Source: MGML01 sp034416335
GTDB lineage: Bacteria; Chloroflexota; Dehalococcoidia; Dehalococcoidales; UBA2162
Direction of reading: 5' to 3'
NCBI GenBank assembly: GCA_034416335.1
Contig: DAOULV010000023.1
Location: 7,100 to 71,099, forward strand
DNA: 64,000 nucleotides
A program made the position numbers and the translations under genes. The notes under the pieces are model-generated. The model did no database searches and was not told the DNA's origin. It saw nothing but the letters and a program-made list of their open reading frames with translations. This document shows, one piece after another, positions 24,570 to 33,506 of this stretch; within the stretch, counting starts at the first letter, position 1, and every line of letters begins with the position of its first letter.

Positions 24570-26432
24570 CTACCTTCTGCCGGTCATATCCTCTTTGAGA
24601 TCAAGGTCAAGCCAGGCATAAGGAAGCCAGAACTTAGTCGGGAATTCGCCGTAGTAGTTCTTCACCCAGGGTTGCCATACGCGATATCCCCACGGAGCCG
24701 GCATCTGAATATTGAATGCCTGCCCGAGACAATATACGAATATCTCTTTCGTTACTCTGTCAGCTTCCGGGTAGTTAACCATTACGTATTCTTCCTGCTT
24801 GTTATAAGCAGCTTCGATTATCGGATCCGTTCCCGGAGGATCATTGACATGACTCAGGTTGAAGATATTAGGTCCGCGGTAGTAACCAAGACTGTACCTG
24901 ACGAACAGGGCACCGTCACCACCAGCCCATTGGTTCAGCATAAGATCCTCTGCCTGGTGGCCTACCCACATACCGATGAATATGGTAGGTTCAAGGACAA
25001 CAAGTTCTACGTCGATACCGACATCTGCCCAGTATTCCTTGATAATCGACGCAGCCTGCTCAGAAAGAGTGTTATTCATCATGTTCATCTTGATCTTGAA
25101 GCCATCGGGATATCCGGCTTCAGTAAGAAGCTGCTTCGCTTTTTCCGGATAGTATCCGTAAAGTTCCTGCGTTTCTGTCGGTAACTCTTCGAGCGGGGTG
25201 TGGATTGTCGTATACCACTTGCGTGCAGGGCTGTCTATATATTCAGCTTTTCCGTCATACAGGTCTCTGACAATCGTCGGATGGTCGATGGCAAGCATCA
25301 TCGCCTTCCTGACTCTTACGTCGGAATACGGTCCATCAAGATCGACTCTTCCTGAAACCTGATATGGAGCAGTGATGGTCTGGACGGATTCCAGTTCAGG
25401 ATTGGACTTTACCAAGGTATCGTAATCCTCGACAGTAAGTGTATCGATCGCAGACCAGTCAGCTTTGCCGGTTCTGAGAGCGGCAAGCCTCGTCGACAGG
25501 TCGGGGATTATCTGGTAGTTAATGCTGTCTATATAAGGAAGCTGGTCTCCCATTCCGGGGCCAAGTGGATTTATTTGCCAGTAATTGTCGTTCCTGACAT
25601 ACTTGGCTGCACTGGAAGTAACATAATCCTTCAGTATGTAAGGACCCGTGCCGACGGTGTCATACCAGTTGTTGCTTTTACCATAGCCGGCATCCAGGAA
25701 GTCTTTCGCCCATACGTACTGGGCACCGCCGCCACCCATCAACCACAGGTAGCCGGTACCCGCAGCCACCGGTGTCCTGACTGTAATCTGCCATTCGCCT
25801 GTCCGTTCTACCGTCATATTTTGAATTAAGGCAGGTTCATTACAATTGGTACAGGTTAACGGCGTATCTCTCATGTACTCGAGACTGTAGGCAACATCCT
25901 CAGCCGTCATTTCACGTCCGTTTACCAGCCTTGAAGCCTCGAATTCGGTATCAAGGGCCCAGTGTATACCCTGACGGATATTGAGTACCCAGACACCGAC
26001 AGCCGGATTCTCCCAGCTCTCGGCAAGGTTTCCACCAAGCCACCTGTAATCGGTTACACCTTGAGAATAATCGGTCTCGCCCGTTCCGGCCAGGCCTTTT
26101 TCTCTTTGTATACCCAGTATCTGCTCGAGGACATAGCCGTCCTGAGAAGGCCACTGGCAGGCTGCCGAAGCGACGTTCCAGTTCGTAATATCCGAACCGG
26201 TGAGGATTACCAGTTTCCCGCCGTATCTGGGTTTGTCAGGATCAACTGTAACCGAGGGTTTCCCCGGTTCCTCCCTTGTTTCTTCTCCGCCGCCTACGGT
26301 CACTGTTTGTCCCGTGTCCTGAGTGGTTACCGTTCCGCCGGTATCTTCACTCGTTCCACATGAAGGCAGTACCAGTGTTAGTACCATAAGGCAGCTAACT
26401 ATCAACCAAACAAGCTTTTTTATCATAAGCAC
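24570..26432 (-). CDS. Family 5 solute-binding lipoprotein (peptide/opine/nickel type)
   Basis: The 620 aa protein has a lipoprotein signal (KKLVWLIVSCLMVLTLVLPSCG; the lipobox LPSC is slightly unusual), a Thr/Gly-rich linker, and the SBP_bac_5 body: KPRYGGKLVILTGSDITNWN, ESWENPAVGVWVLNIRQGIHW, NGREMTAEDVAYSLEYMRD, GTGPYILKDYV and SDVRVRKAMMLAIDHPTIV. It binds oligopeptides or similar solutes outside the membrane. It is about 70 percent alike with the protein at 29707 by eye. No permease or ATPase is near, so it must use distant transporter subunits or act as a sensor. It has a long leader with its own promoter and terminator. Confidence 0.93.
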   Translation of the reverse strand: MLMIKKLVWLIVSCLMVLTLVLPSCGTSEDTGGTVTTQDTGQTVTVGGGEETREEPGKPSVTVDPDKPRYGGKLVILTGSDITNWNVASAACQWPSQDGYVLEQILGIQREKGLAGTGETDYSQGVTDYRWLGGNLAESWENPAVGVWVLNIRQGIHWALDTEFEASRLVNGREMTAEDVAYSLEYMRDTPLTCTNCNEPALIQNMTVERTGEWQITVRTPVAAGTGYLWLMGGGGAQYVWAKDFLDAGYGKSNNWYDTVGTGPYILKDYVTSSAAKYVRNDNYWQINPLGPGMGDQLPYIDSINYQIIPDLSTRLAALRTGKADWSAIDTLTVEDYDTLVKSNPELESVQTITAPYQVSGRVDLDGPYSDVRVRKAMMLAIDHPTIVRDLYDGKAEYIDSPARKWYTTIHTPLEELPTETQELYGYYPEKAKQLLTEAGYPDGFKIKMNMMNNTLSEQAASIIKEYWADVGIDVELVVLEPTIFIGMWVGHQAEDLMLNQWAGGDGALFVRYSLGYYRGPNIFNLSHVNDPPGTDPIIEAAYNKQEEYVMVNYPEADRVTKEIFVYCLGQAFNIQMPAPWGYRVWQPWVKNYYGEFPTKFWLPYAWLDLDLKEDMTGRR

Positions 26433-26834
26433 CTCCTACTGTTATCCTTTTATATTATTCGAATAAAAGGTTCTTGCACATCGTTCAGCAGCTCTGACGT
26501 AGAATCTGCAGATTCCTGTTTATCTAGGTCAAAATACACCTCCTTGGACCGGCCCTGCCGCTAACCCCGATTACCCCCAGGGCTCCGGACACGGGAGGGG
26601 TGTGGTTATTATTTAAGCTGATATGAGCTGCCAACATTCAGCACCCTGGTTTCCCCCGGCAGGGCCAGCTTCTCCCCGTCTTTATATTTCTTTGTTAAAA
26701 CCATAAGGGTACCACAAGCCACCTGTACTATCTGGCAACTAATAGTACCCTCTTTATCATCATAACCACCCGTTTCAGGAGAAAATACAAGATGGTAAAG
26801 GTTTATTCAGTTATATTGGAGTATATTAGGCTAA
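26433..26834 (-). ncRNA. Structured 5' leader RNA, copy A (candidate riboregulator)
   Basis: About 400 nt of untranslated leader follow the promoter. It holds a 7-bp stem AGGGTAC/GTACCCT (26706-26712 with 26745-26751), then TTTTAACAAAG (26689-26699), then a long GC-rich hairpin closed by GGCCCTGCCG with CGGCAGGGCC (about 26551-26670), then an internal AAGGAGGTG (about 26539-26547), well before the real GGAGGTG ribosome site next to the ATG. The GGTACC stem, the TTTAACAAAG box and the internal GGAGGTG recur in the leader of the paralogous gene. I know no riboswitch class with this layout. Confidence 0.5.
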
Positions 26835-26863
26835 AGTGTAATTATTTTTTATGCACTTGTCAA
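26835..26863 (-). promoter_or_regulatory. Promoter of the first solute-binding protein gene
   Basis: Minus strand: TTGACA, 17 nt, TACACT, near consensus. It lies 35 nt after the stop side of the upstream ThDP gene and about 400 nt before the solute-binding gene, defining the long leader. Confidence 0.75.
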
Positions 26864-26897
26864 TACCTAAATAATATTGTGTAAAATCTGGTATTTT

Positions 26898-28616
26898 TTA
26901 TAGTATACCTGCTAAACCCAATGCCAGCCTGATATCAACTACAGCCGGCCTGCCTTTTTTAACTTCCCCAAGGGCTTCTTTCAGGACCGGGAGAACATCC
27001 CCGGGTTCGGTTACTATCTTTCCGTAGCCGCCACAGGACTCGGCAACAAGAGCATAATCCGGAGGAGGAGATATATCAATTCCGGAAATAAATCCCATTT
27101 CCTCGGTCATCTGAGTTTCGGACATTCTTTCCACTAATGTTCTGATAGCACCGTAAGACTGATTGTTAAAAATAACCGATAGGAAAGGTAATTTATAAAC
27201 ATTCGAAGACCAGAGAGAAGCAACCGGACAACCCCACACAAATCCACCGTCGGTCATTACACTGACAACCGTCCTGTCAGGGAGAGCTGCTTTGACTCCC
27301 AGAGCTGCCCCCAGCGCCCACATTATGGACCCTCCGGCACAGGCACACAATGTCCCGGGTTTAATCCGGTCAACCTGCCCGGCGATTGATGACGACTGGC
27401 TGATAAGATGGTTTACCAGCACGGTATCCTCGTCCAGGATTTCATTGATACAATATCCCGCCCAGTCGGCAGAAATCGGTTTCTCGGATGATTTACTTTT
27501 AGCCATCACGCGATTGTCTTCACGCTGCTTACTGTATTTTTTTTCAAGAATACCGTAACGTTCGCGAAGTCTGACTTCCAGCTCCGGTGTCAGTTTATTT
27601 CTAACAATTTCCGTCAGGGAAGGTATGGCTTCCCTGGAATCAGCCGTAATAAATACATCGGCACCGCGACCCCACAAAGGTCTGCCCTGTGTCAGCGGGT
27701 CGATGTCGATATGAAGAATGGTCGCACTTTCTTTCGGGAATATCCCGGCCGGAACATAGGGCAGGTCATAGTCCAAAGCTAGGATTACGTCGGCTTCTGC
27801 GAAAGGCTCATTTCCTCTGATTCCCCCACCCATTTCTTCCATTCCGGCACATAACGGGTGCGTCGTCGGAAAATTCATCCGCGTTAACCCGGGGACTACC
27901 GGTGTGCAAAGAGTCTCCGCCAGTTCAACCAGTTTATCAACCGATTCATGATGCCTCTCGATAGATCCTGCGACGATAAGCGGATTTTCCGCTGCCAGAA
28001 GAGTATCGGCTATCTTCTCCAGTTGAATACGATCTGCCGGCGGAAGCGGCTCTATATCCCCTTTATATGAGTCGGGCTCGCGCCTGTTTATTCTCTGCGC
28101 CAGCGTGTCTCTGGGATATGTCAGATATACCGGGCCGCGGGGTTCGGTCAATGAAATATTGATAGCTTTCTGGAGTACTTCATGGATATCTTCATCGACC
28201 TTGATTTCATGGTCCCACTTGACGCTGTTGCGCGTTATCAGACGCTGGTCGTATGGTTCGTCATTCCAGTTCGTCCTTCCCTGAGCAGGAGCCATCAGCC
28301 CCGCCATTAAAACGACCGGGATTCTGCCCCACTGGGCATTATGCATAGCACCGGCTACCTGCTGAGTTCCGAGTTCACTGTGCACCAGGACTATCTGCGG
28401 CTTCCCCGAGACCACATAATGACCGTAGGCTGCCGTTAACGCCACGGATTCGTGCAGACATAAACTCAGCTTCGGAGCAGGTCTGCCAAGCGCGTAGTAT
28501 TTCAGTGCAGCCGCGTTAATCGGCGCCAGATCTCCTCCTGGATTAAAGAAAATATTGTCTATGCCGTTTGCATTACAGATTTCCAGAAACGCTTCAGCTC
28601 CAGTATACTGTTCCAT
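26898..28616 (-). CDS. ThDP-dependent enzyme (acetolactate synthase/benzoylformate decarboxylase-like)
   Basis: The 572 aa protein has the three-domain layout of ThDP decarboxylases and synthases. The catalytic glutamate lies in LHESVALTAAYGHYV near residue 54; the Mg-ThDP motif VMTDGGFVWGCP runs to FNNQSYGA near 455-490; a central ADVILALDYDLPYVPAG domain lies between. Family members condense or decarboxylate 2-oxoacids. It stands between the two solute-binding protein genes with a short-chain dehydrogenase upstream in the same direction (62 nt gap), so the two enzymes probably share a pathway. The exact reaction is not predictable. Confidence 0.88.
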   Translation of the reverse strand: MEQYTGAEAFLEICNANGIDNIFFNPGGDLAPINAAALKYYALGRPAPKLSLCLHESVALTAAYGHYVVSGKPQIVLVHSELGTQQVAGAMHNAQWGRIPVVLMAGLMAPAQGRTNWNDEPYDQRLITRNSVKWDHEIKVDEDIHEVLQKAINISLTEPRGPVYLTYPRDTLAQRINRREPDSYKGDIEPLPPADRIQLEKIADTLLAAENPLIVAGSIERHHESVDKLVELAETLCTPVVPGLTRMNFPTTHPLCAGMEEMGGGIRGNEPFAEADVILALDYDLPYVPAGIFPKESATILHIDIDPLTQGRPLWGRGADVFITADSREAIPSLTEIVRNKLTPELEVRLRERYGILEKKYSKQREDNRVMAKSKSSEKPISADWAGYCINEILDEDTVLVNHLISQSSSIAGQVDRIKPGTLCACAGGSIMWALGAALGVKAALPDRTVVSVMTDGGFVWGCPVASLWSSNVYKLPFLSVIFNNQSYGAIRTLVERMSETQMTEEMGFISGIDISPPPDYALVAESCGGYGKIVTEPGDVLPVLKEALGEVKKGRPAVVDIRLALGLAGIL

Positions 28617-28678
28617 ATTTCCGTTTCTCCTTCGATTGATGACGGTTACCAGTTGACAGTCTAAACATGCGGTGACTG

Positions 28679-29533
28679 TTAAGGAGTCAGACCACCATCG
28701 ACATTTATCGACTGACCGGTGATATTCCTGGCTTCTTCAGAGGACAAGAAGACTACGGCCCTACCGATATCTTCCGGGGTCTGTTCTCTTCCAAGTGGTA
28801 CCCGCGAAGCCACGTATTTGTCAAAATACTCACGGTAGGACAGTCCTTCCGCACCCGGCGTAGACTGGATACGCCTCGGTGCACTCCTTTCATACAGGGG
28901 TGTATAGAGGACTCCCGGGCACACGCAGTTAACATTGATGTTGTAAGGTGCCAGTTGCAAAGCCATCAGCCTTGAAAATTGAATCACTCCTGCCTTTGCC
29001 ACTCCGTAACTGGTCATCGGGGAAAGAGCCTCTTCCCTGCCGGACATTCCTCCGCTGGAAAGAGATCCTCCTCCGGCCATAGGTCTTCCGCCGATGGAAG
29101 ATATGTTCACAATCTTGCCGCTTTTCTGATTAACAAAGAGCGGTGCCACGATTCTCGTCATCAGCATTGTCGCTCTCAGATTTAATTTAATGGTGTCATC
29201 CCATTCTTTTTCTTCAGAGTAATCTACTCCCGGCTCCTCATAGTAATATTTAGATTCACCGCCGACGTTATTTACAAGGATATCGATTTTTCCGAAGGTA
29301 TCCAGAATTTGTTTCAAAGCATAATCCGCCTGGTCTTTTTCAGTTACGTTTGCGATTATCGCCAGTGAACGGCGACCCGTATCTTTAACGCCAGCCGATA
29401 CTTTTTCAGCATTTTCCCTGCTGATATCTATAACCGCAATATCCGCCCCCTCCTCAGCAAGACATTTTACGATACCCTCGCCGATACCCGCGCCGCCTCC
29501 CGTAACTGCCGCTACTTTACCTTCAAGCTTCAT
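28679..29533 (-). CDS. Short-chain dehydrogenase/reductase
   Basis: I start at MKLEGKVAAVTGGGAG, 5 nt after GGAGG, giving 284 aa. It has the SDR cofactor motif TGGGAGIG, NNVGG near residue 90, the catalytic serine in IVNISSIGG, the YGVAK active site, and the C-terminal NITGQSINVDGGLTP block. An insert rich in glycine and serine (GGGSLSSGGMSGREEA) sits between the serine and tyrosine and is longer than usual. It likely oxidises or reduces a hydroxyl or keto group with NAD(P)H and is co-transcribed with the ThDP enzyme. Confidence 0.92.
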   Translation of the reverse strand: MKLEGKVAAVTGGGAGIGEGIVKCLAEEGADIAVIDISRENAEKVSAGVKDTGRRSLAIIANVTEKDQADYALKQILDTFGKIDILVNNVGGESKYYYEEPGVDYSEEKEWDDTIKLNLRATMLMTRIVAPLFVNQKSGKIVNISSIGGRPMAGGGSLSSGGMSGREEALSPMTSYGVAKAGVIQFSRLMALQLAPYNINVNCVCPGVLYTPLYERSAPRRIQSTPGAEGLSYREYFDKYVASRVPLGREQTPEDIGRAVVFLSSEEARNITGQSINVDGGLTP

Positions 29534-29646
29534 CTGGTCCTCCAAGAAACGTATTATCCTAAAACATGATTCCGAATAAACTCAGAGAATGATAGTTCTT
29601 CCTGCACAACATTTCAAGTTCAATAACTGGTTTTCGCAGATAAAAA

Positions 29647-29672
29647 GGAAGCCGCTTATAAAAGCGGCTTCC
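29647..29672 (-). terminator. Terminator of the second solute-binding protein gene
   Basis: Perfect 11-bp stem GGAAGCCGCTT/AAGCGGCTTCC with a 4-nt loop, followed on the minus strand by TTTTTA. Confidence 0.85.
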
Positions 29673-29706
29673 TCATATCGGTTTTGTTAACCGTTATTGG
29701 AAAGAA

Positions 29707-31557
29707 CTATCTTCGACCGGTCATATCCTCTTTGAGATCAAGGTCAAGCCAGGCCCATCTCAGCCAGAACTTGACATCGTTCGCTCCGTAGTAGTTCTTC
29801 AGCCATGGCTGCCATACGCGATATCCCCAGGGTGCTGGCATCGGAATATTGAACGCCTGCCCGAGGCAATAAACGTAAGCTTCCTTCGTTACTGTGTCAG
29901 CTTGCGGATAGTCTACCATGACGTATTCGTTCTGCTTATTATACGCAGCTTCGATTATCGGGTCTGTTCCCGGAGGATCATTAACGTGGCTCATGTTAAA
30001 GATGTTAGGTCCACGGAAGTAACCCATGCTGTACCTGACAAACAGGGCGCCATCGCCACCGGGGAAGGCAGACAGCACGAGGTCTTCGGACTGGTGTCCT
30101 ACCCAGAGCCCGATGAATACGGTCGGCTCGAGTATCTGGAGGTCGACATCGATTCCTACTGCTGCCCAGTATTCCTTGATTATGGCTGATGCCTGTTCCT
30201 GGGCTGTACCGTTAGACATTACCATCTTCATCTTGAAGCCTTCGGGATATCCGGCTTCTGTAAGAAGCTGTTTCGCTTTCTCGGGGTTGTATCCGTAAAG
30301 TTCCTGTGTTTCCTCAGGCAAATCTTCAAGCGGCGTGTAGATAGTCGGATACCACTTTCTTGCCGGACTGTCTATCAATTCAGCTTTGCCGTCGTAAAGG
30401 TCCCTGACGATTGTCGGGTGGTCGATGGCAAGCATCATCGCCTTCCTGACTCTTACGTCAGAATAAGGTCCGGGCAGGTCAACCCTTCCGGATACCTGCT
30501 GCGGTGCAATGATGGTCTGGACGTACTCGATATCAGGATTGGTTCCCTGGATGGTTTCGAAATCCTCGATTGTCAGTACATCGATAAAGGACCAGTCAGC
30601 TTTCCCCGTCCTGAGTGCGGCAAGTCGGGTCGAGTAGTCGGGAATAATCTGGTAGTTGATACTGTCGATGTAAGGGAGTTGGTCTCCCTGGCCGGGTCCG
30701 ACCGGGTTAACATCCCAGTAGTTATCGTTCTTGATATATTTGGCTGCGCTGGATGTCACGTAGTCATCCAGCATATAAGGCCCGGTACCGACTACGTCGT
30801 ACCAGTTGTTGCTGTTTCCGTACTGCTCAAGGAATTCCTTGGGCCATACGTACTGGACGCCGCCGCCACCCATTATCCACAGGTAACCGGTGCCCGGAGC
30901 TACCGGGGTCCTGACCGTGATCTGCCAGTCTCCCGTCCTCTCAACGGTCGTGTTCGAGATAAGAGACGGCTCGGAACACATTGATGATGTGAAGGGTGTA
31001 TCTCTCATGTATTCGATGCTGTAAGCTACGTCTTCAGCCGTCATTTCACGACCGTTAACAAGTTGAGACGCATCCTGGTCGGGATGATAACCGAAATGGA
31101 CGCCCTGTCGGATGTTCAGCACCCAGACGCCTACCGCGGGTGTCTCCCAGCTCTCGGCAAGGTTACCGCCGAGATACCTGTAATCCGTTACACCGCCGAC
31201 GAAATTAGTCTCACCGGTACCGCCAGGACCCTTGGAAAAGTCTATGCCAAGGATCTGTTCGATAACATAACCGCCCTGTCCTGCGCCACTGCAAGCTTTG
31301 GCTCCGGGATTCCAGGTGGTAATATCTGAGTTTGTCAGAATAACAAGTTTACCACCGTATTTCGGCTTATTGGGATCAACGGTAACCGAAGGTGTTCCGG
31401 GAGCTTCCATCCCTTCTTCTTCGCCGCCCACCGAAACCGTCTGACCTTCATCCTGTGTCGTTACGGTTCCTCCGGTATCACCGGAGTCACAGGATGCTAT
31501 AAGGAGCGATATCACTATAAGGCAGCTTACCAATAACCAAACGATTTTTTTTGTCAT
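29707..31557 (-). CDS. Family 5 solute-binding lipoprotein, paralogue
   Basis: The 616 aa protein has a classic lipobox (LLIASC near residue 23) and the same blocks as the 24570 protein: KPKYGGKLVILTNSDITTWN, NIRQGVHFGYHPDQDASQ, NGREMTAEDVAYSIEYMRD, GTGPYMLDDYVTSSAAKY and SDVRVRKAMMLAIDHPTIV. The C-termini are nearly identical (WLDLDLKEDMTGRR). Differences concentrate in likely ligand-contact stretches, so the two may bind related but different solutes. There is no transporter next to it. It has its own promoter, long leader and terminator, which suggests strong and tightly controlled expression. Confidence 0.93.
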   Translation of the reverse strand: MTKKIVWLLVSCLIVISLLIASCDSGDTGGTVTTQDEGQTVSVGGEEEGMEAPGTPSVTVDPNKPKYGGKLVILTNSDITTWNPGAKACSGAGQGGYVIEQILGIDFSKGPGGTGETNFVGGVTDYRYLGGNLAESWETPAVGVWVLNIRQGVHFGYHPDQDASQLVNGREMTAEDVAYSIEYMRDTPFTSSMCSEPSLISNTTVERTGDWQITVRTPVAPGTGYLWIMGGGGVQYVWPKEFLEQYGNSNNWYDVVGTGPYMLDDYVTSSAAKYIKNDNYWDVNPVGPGQGDQLPYIDSINYQIIPDYSTRLAALRTGKADWSFIDVLTIEDFETIQGTNPDIEYVQTIIAPQQVSGRVDLPGPYSDVRVRKAMMLAIDHPTIVRDLYDGKAELIDSPARKWYPTIYTPLEDLPEETQELYGYNPEKAKQLLTEAGYPEGFKMKMVMSNGTAQEQASAIIKEYWAAVGIDVDLQILEPTVFIGLWVGHQSEDLVLSAFPGGDGALFVRYSMGYFRGPNIFNMSHVNDPPGTDPIIEAAYNKQNEYVMVDYPQADTVTKEAYVYCLGQAFNIPMPAPWGYRVWQPWLKNYYGANDVKFWLRWAWLDLDLKEDMTGRR

Positions 31558-31939
31558 ATAAGCTTCTCCTCCTCATGTTTTCTTTCACAGTCTATTTGTG
31601 AAAGAATTAACAATGCCGCTTAATTAAAAACCGCATTCAGTCTATTCAGTTGTATTAAGTCAATACTCCACCTCCTGAACTGGATCTGTCCTGAAACCAT
31701 GATTATCCCACCGGGATCTCTCCGGTCACGGTAAAAGTCCGGATGATAATAAGCTATGTAAGAGCCGAAATCGGATGGATTCCAGGCCGGCAAACACACG
31801 TATTACCAGTATTACTTTGTTAAACGCACAAAAAGGTACCAGAACAAACAATATTTTTCCGCAGCTCCAGTACCTTTCTAGTCATAGAGGTGATATCAGT
31901 TGACTACTGTTTTTCAACAGATTTCTCTCAATACTAAGA
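31558..31939 (-). ncRNA. Structured 5' leader RNA, copy B (candidate riboregulator)
   Basis: About 380 nt of untranslated leader. It holds an 8-bp stem AAAGGTAC/GTACCTTT (31832-31839 with 31870-31877), a GTTTAACAAAG box (31815-31825), a middle region with several short stems, and an internal AGGAGGTG (about 31669-31676), separate from the ribosome site GGAGG just before the ATG. The order and spacing of these elements match leader A at 26433-26834, although the middle parts differ. Confidence 0.5.
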
Positions 31940-31968
31940 AATGTAACCTTTTTACAGTTCAATGTCAA
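31940..31968 (-). promoter_or_regulatory. Promoter of the second solute-binding protein gene
   Basis: Minus strand: TTGACA, 17 nt, TACATT, the same design as the promoter at 26835-26863. Confidence 0.75.
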
Positions 31969-32034
31969 GCGAGATCATCGATTTTTCATATTTGACGGTT
32001 TCAAGTAAGTATTATTATGAATCCATAGTTAGGC

Positions 32035-32330
32035 AAATCAAGCGATAAAGCTAATGGTACTATTCGCGTTTCTGGTTGTTATTGTACTCACCCCCTGTAT
32101 CCCCCTCTCACGCAGTACCCTGATTGAGCAGTAATGATTAGTTTGCATGAAAGGGGGAAAGTATTTTTGAGAGGGGGCTTTGCCCCCTCTCATTTTAACT
32201 CCCCTCTCCAGCTAGAAAAGACTAACAACAATTATCAATGGTTCTGGCTGGAGAGGGGTCAGGGGTGAGGTGAACACCACCAACCAAATGCAAACAGAAC
32301 CAAGCTAATGCCAGAGTAGAACGTTTCTCA
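32035..32330. repeat. Intergenic repeat, family R4, partly degenerate
   Basis: Holds TGGTACTATTCG, CACCCCCTGTATCCCCCTCTCACGCAGTA, GAAAGGGGGAAAG and an inverted pair CCCCTCTCCAGC/GCTGGAGAGGGG around 32208-32257. It resembles 63200-63365. No gene is seen between 31969 and 32346. Confidence 0.6.
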
Positions 32331-32346
32331 TGAACTATACATTTAT

Positions 32347-32823
32347 CTAGAATTCATTACCGGATGTTCTTCCATATGCTTTGCTGTCACTGGCCGTCCA
32401 GAAGAATATCGGGCTGTCCACTCTGCGGAATATCAGGGGCAGGTGTTTCATCCCGGCCGGAACGAAAATCAGGCAGCTTTTATCGATAACATACTTCTCA
32501 TCTTCGAGCCAGAACTCAATTTCCCCGCCCAGTTCACGAGGGTCACTGAGAACGGAACCGACAAAACCTAGAGTCTCCCCAAAATCATGCGTGTGCGCGA
32601 TCTCTGTCTGGACCCCTCCGTTACCGTGAACAGCGGTAATCCAGTGACAATCAGTATAAAACCCCCCGGGAAGAATCTTATCATCCAGGTGGAACATATA
32701 AACGCCCTCGAAATAATTACCGGCCTTTCTCTGTTCTTCAACGCTTCGGGGTGCTTTTAGCGAAGCCAGGTAATCTTTATCCGGTTCGGTCAATATATAT
32801 TTTTCATACTTTTTCTCTGACAT
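32347..32823 (-). CDS. Small cupin protein 1 (KYxKYI family)
   Basis: The 158 aa protein starts after GGAGGG. It opens with KKYEKYILTEPDKDY, the N-terminal signature shared by all five cupin genes in this cluster. The cupin barrel shows metal-type residues HTHDFGETLGFVG (H-x-H ... E) near 75 and GMKHLPLIFRRV near 124. It may be an enzyme or a binding protein for an anionic small molecule. The genes share about 35 percent of residues by eye and lie head to tail, so they arose by duplication. No function is known to me. Confidence 0.8.
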   Translation of the reverse strand: MSEKKYEKYILTEPDKDYLASLKAPRSVEEQRKAGNYFEGVYMFHLDDKILPGGFYTDCHWITAVHGNGGVQTEIAHTHDFGETLGFVGSVLSDPRELGGEIEFWLEDEKYVIDKSCLIFVPAGMKHLPLIFRRVDSPIFFWTASDSKAYGRTSGNEF

Positions 32824-32861
32824 TTTCTTCCCTCCGTTACTAATACTATTTTACATTAACA

Positions 32862-33018
32862 ACTATCTGAAGCTGGTTCTGCAACCAGTCCCTTCCCCCT
32901 TGATGGGGGAAGGTTAGGATGAGGGTGACTTAAATCCAATTTTCACCTTCACCTTAATCCTCTCCCATCACGGGAGAGGAAACAAAAAGTATGCTATTCC
33001 GAAAAATTAAGCATTCCC
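32862..33018. repeat. Palindromic intergenic repeat, family R1 (inverse orientation)
   Basis: R1 copy between two cupin genes: CAGTCCCTTCCCCCTTGATG hairpin, GGATGAGGGTGA, then CCTCTCCCATCACGGGAGAGG and CTATTCCGAAAAATTAAGC, the complement of the 19511 and 47450 copies. Confidence 0.8.
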
Positions 33019-33029
33019 TGGTACTGGTA

Positions 33030-33464
33030 TTATTCTGCGGGAACTAATACGGGTTCTTCTCCCATCGGCCAGAAATGACCGAACAGGAAAGGCCGGTCCA
33101 TCTTTTTTACATGTATCGGGCAGTGCTGCAGACCTTTAGGGAAGTAGACCATTGCCGACGTGGAAAATTCGGTCTTTTCCCAGTCTTCACCGAAAGCCAC
33201 TTCCACGGTAGCACCGAGGTTCTTCATATCGTGAGGATCGGAAGAAAGGAACATAAGATATTCGTCGGCATAATGCGAATGGGGCGGTTCGGCGAACATA
33301 CCGGCCCTGATGACGTAGTACAGTGCAAAATTGGGCCTGGCACCCTCAATTTCTTTCATAAATTCCTGGTTCCCGGAAAGGAAATCACTGTTCATATTGC
33401 CAAAAGACGGCCATGGTTTTTTTACATCACGCAAAATATATTTTTCATATTTATTATCTGTCAT
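33030..33464 (-). CDS. Small cupin protein 2 (KYxKYI family)
   Basis: The 144 aa protein has the family start NKYEKYILRDVKKPW, a cupin motif 1 EPPHSHYADEYLMFLS near residue 77, and motif 2 GLQHCPIHVKKMDRP near 120. One histidine pair (H-S-H) and the glutamate are kept, so metal binding is plausible. It is one of a row of co-directional cupin genes; a repeat separates it from the previous one, so each may have its own promoter. Confidence 0.78.
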   Translation of the reverse strand: MTDNKYEKYILRDVKKPWPSFGNMNSDFLSGNQEFMKEIEGARPNFALYYVIRAGMFAEPPHSHYADEYLMFLSSDPHDMKNLGATVEVAFGEDWEKTEFSTSAMVYFPKGLQHCPIHVKKMDRPFLFGHFWPMGEEPVLVPAE

Positions 33465-33506
33465 CTTTTCTTCCTTAAATACAATCTTTGGATATGACGG
33501 GTATGA

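Noticed and set aside
26539..26547. A leader peptide starting at the internal GGAGGTG in the first leader RNA
   Set aside because: A GTG frame of about 31 codons can be read, but the paralogous leader has a stop after two codons at the same place, so it is not conserved.
26551..26670. A cobalamin or T-box riboswitch, or SRP/RNase P RNA in the GC-rich part of the first leader
   Set aside because: The B12-box, T-box and the conserved cores of SRP and RNase P RNA are not found; only the GGTACC stem recalls the T-box, without its neighbouring bases.
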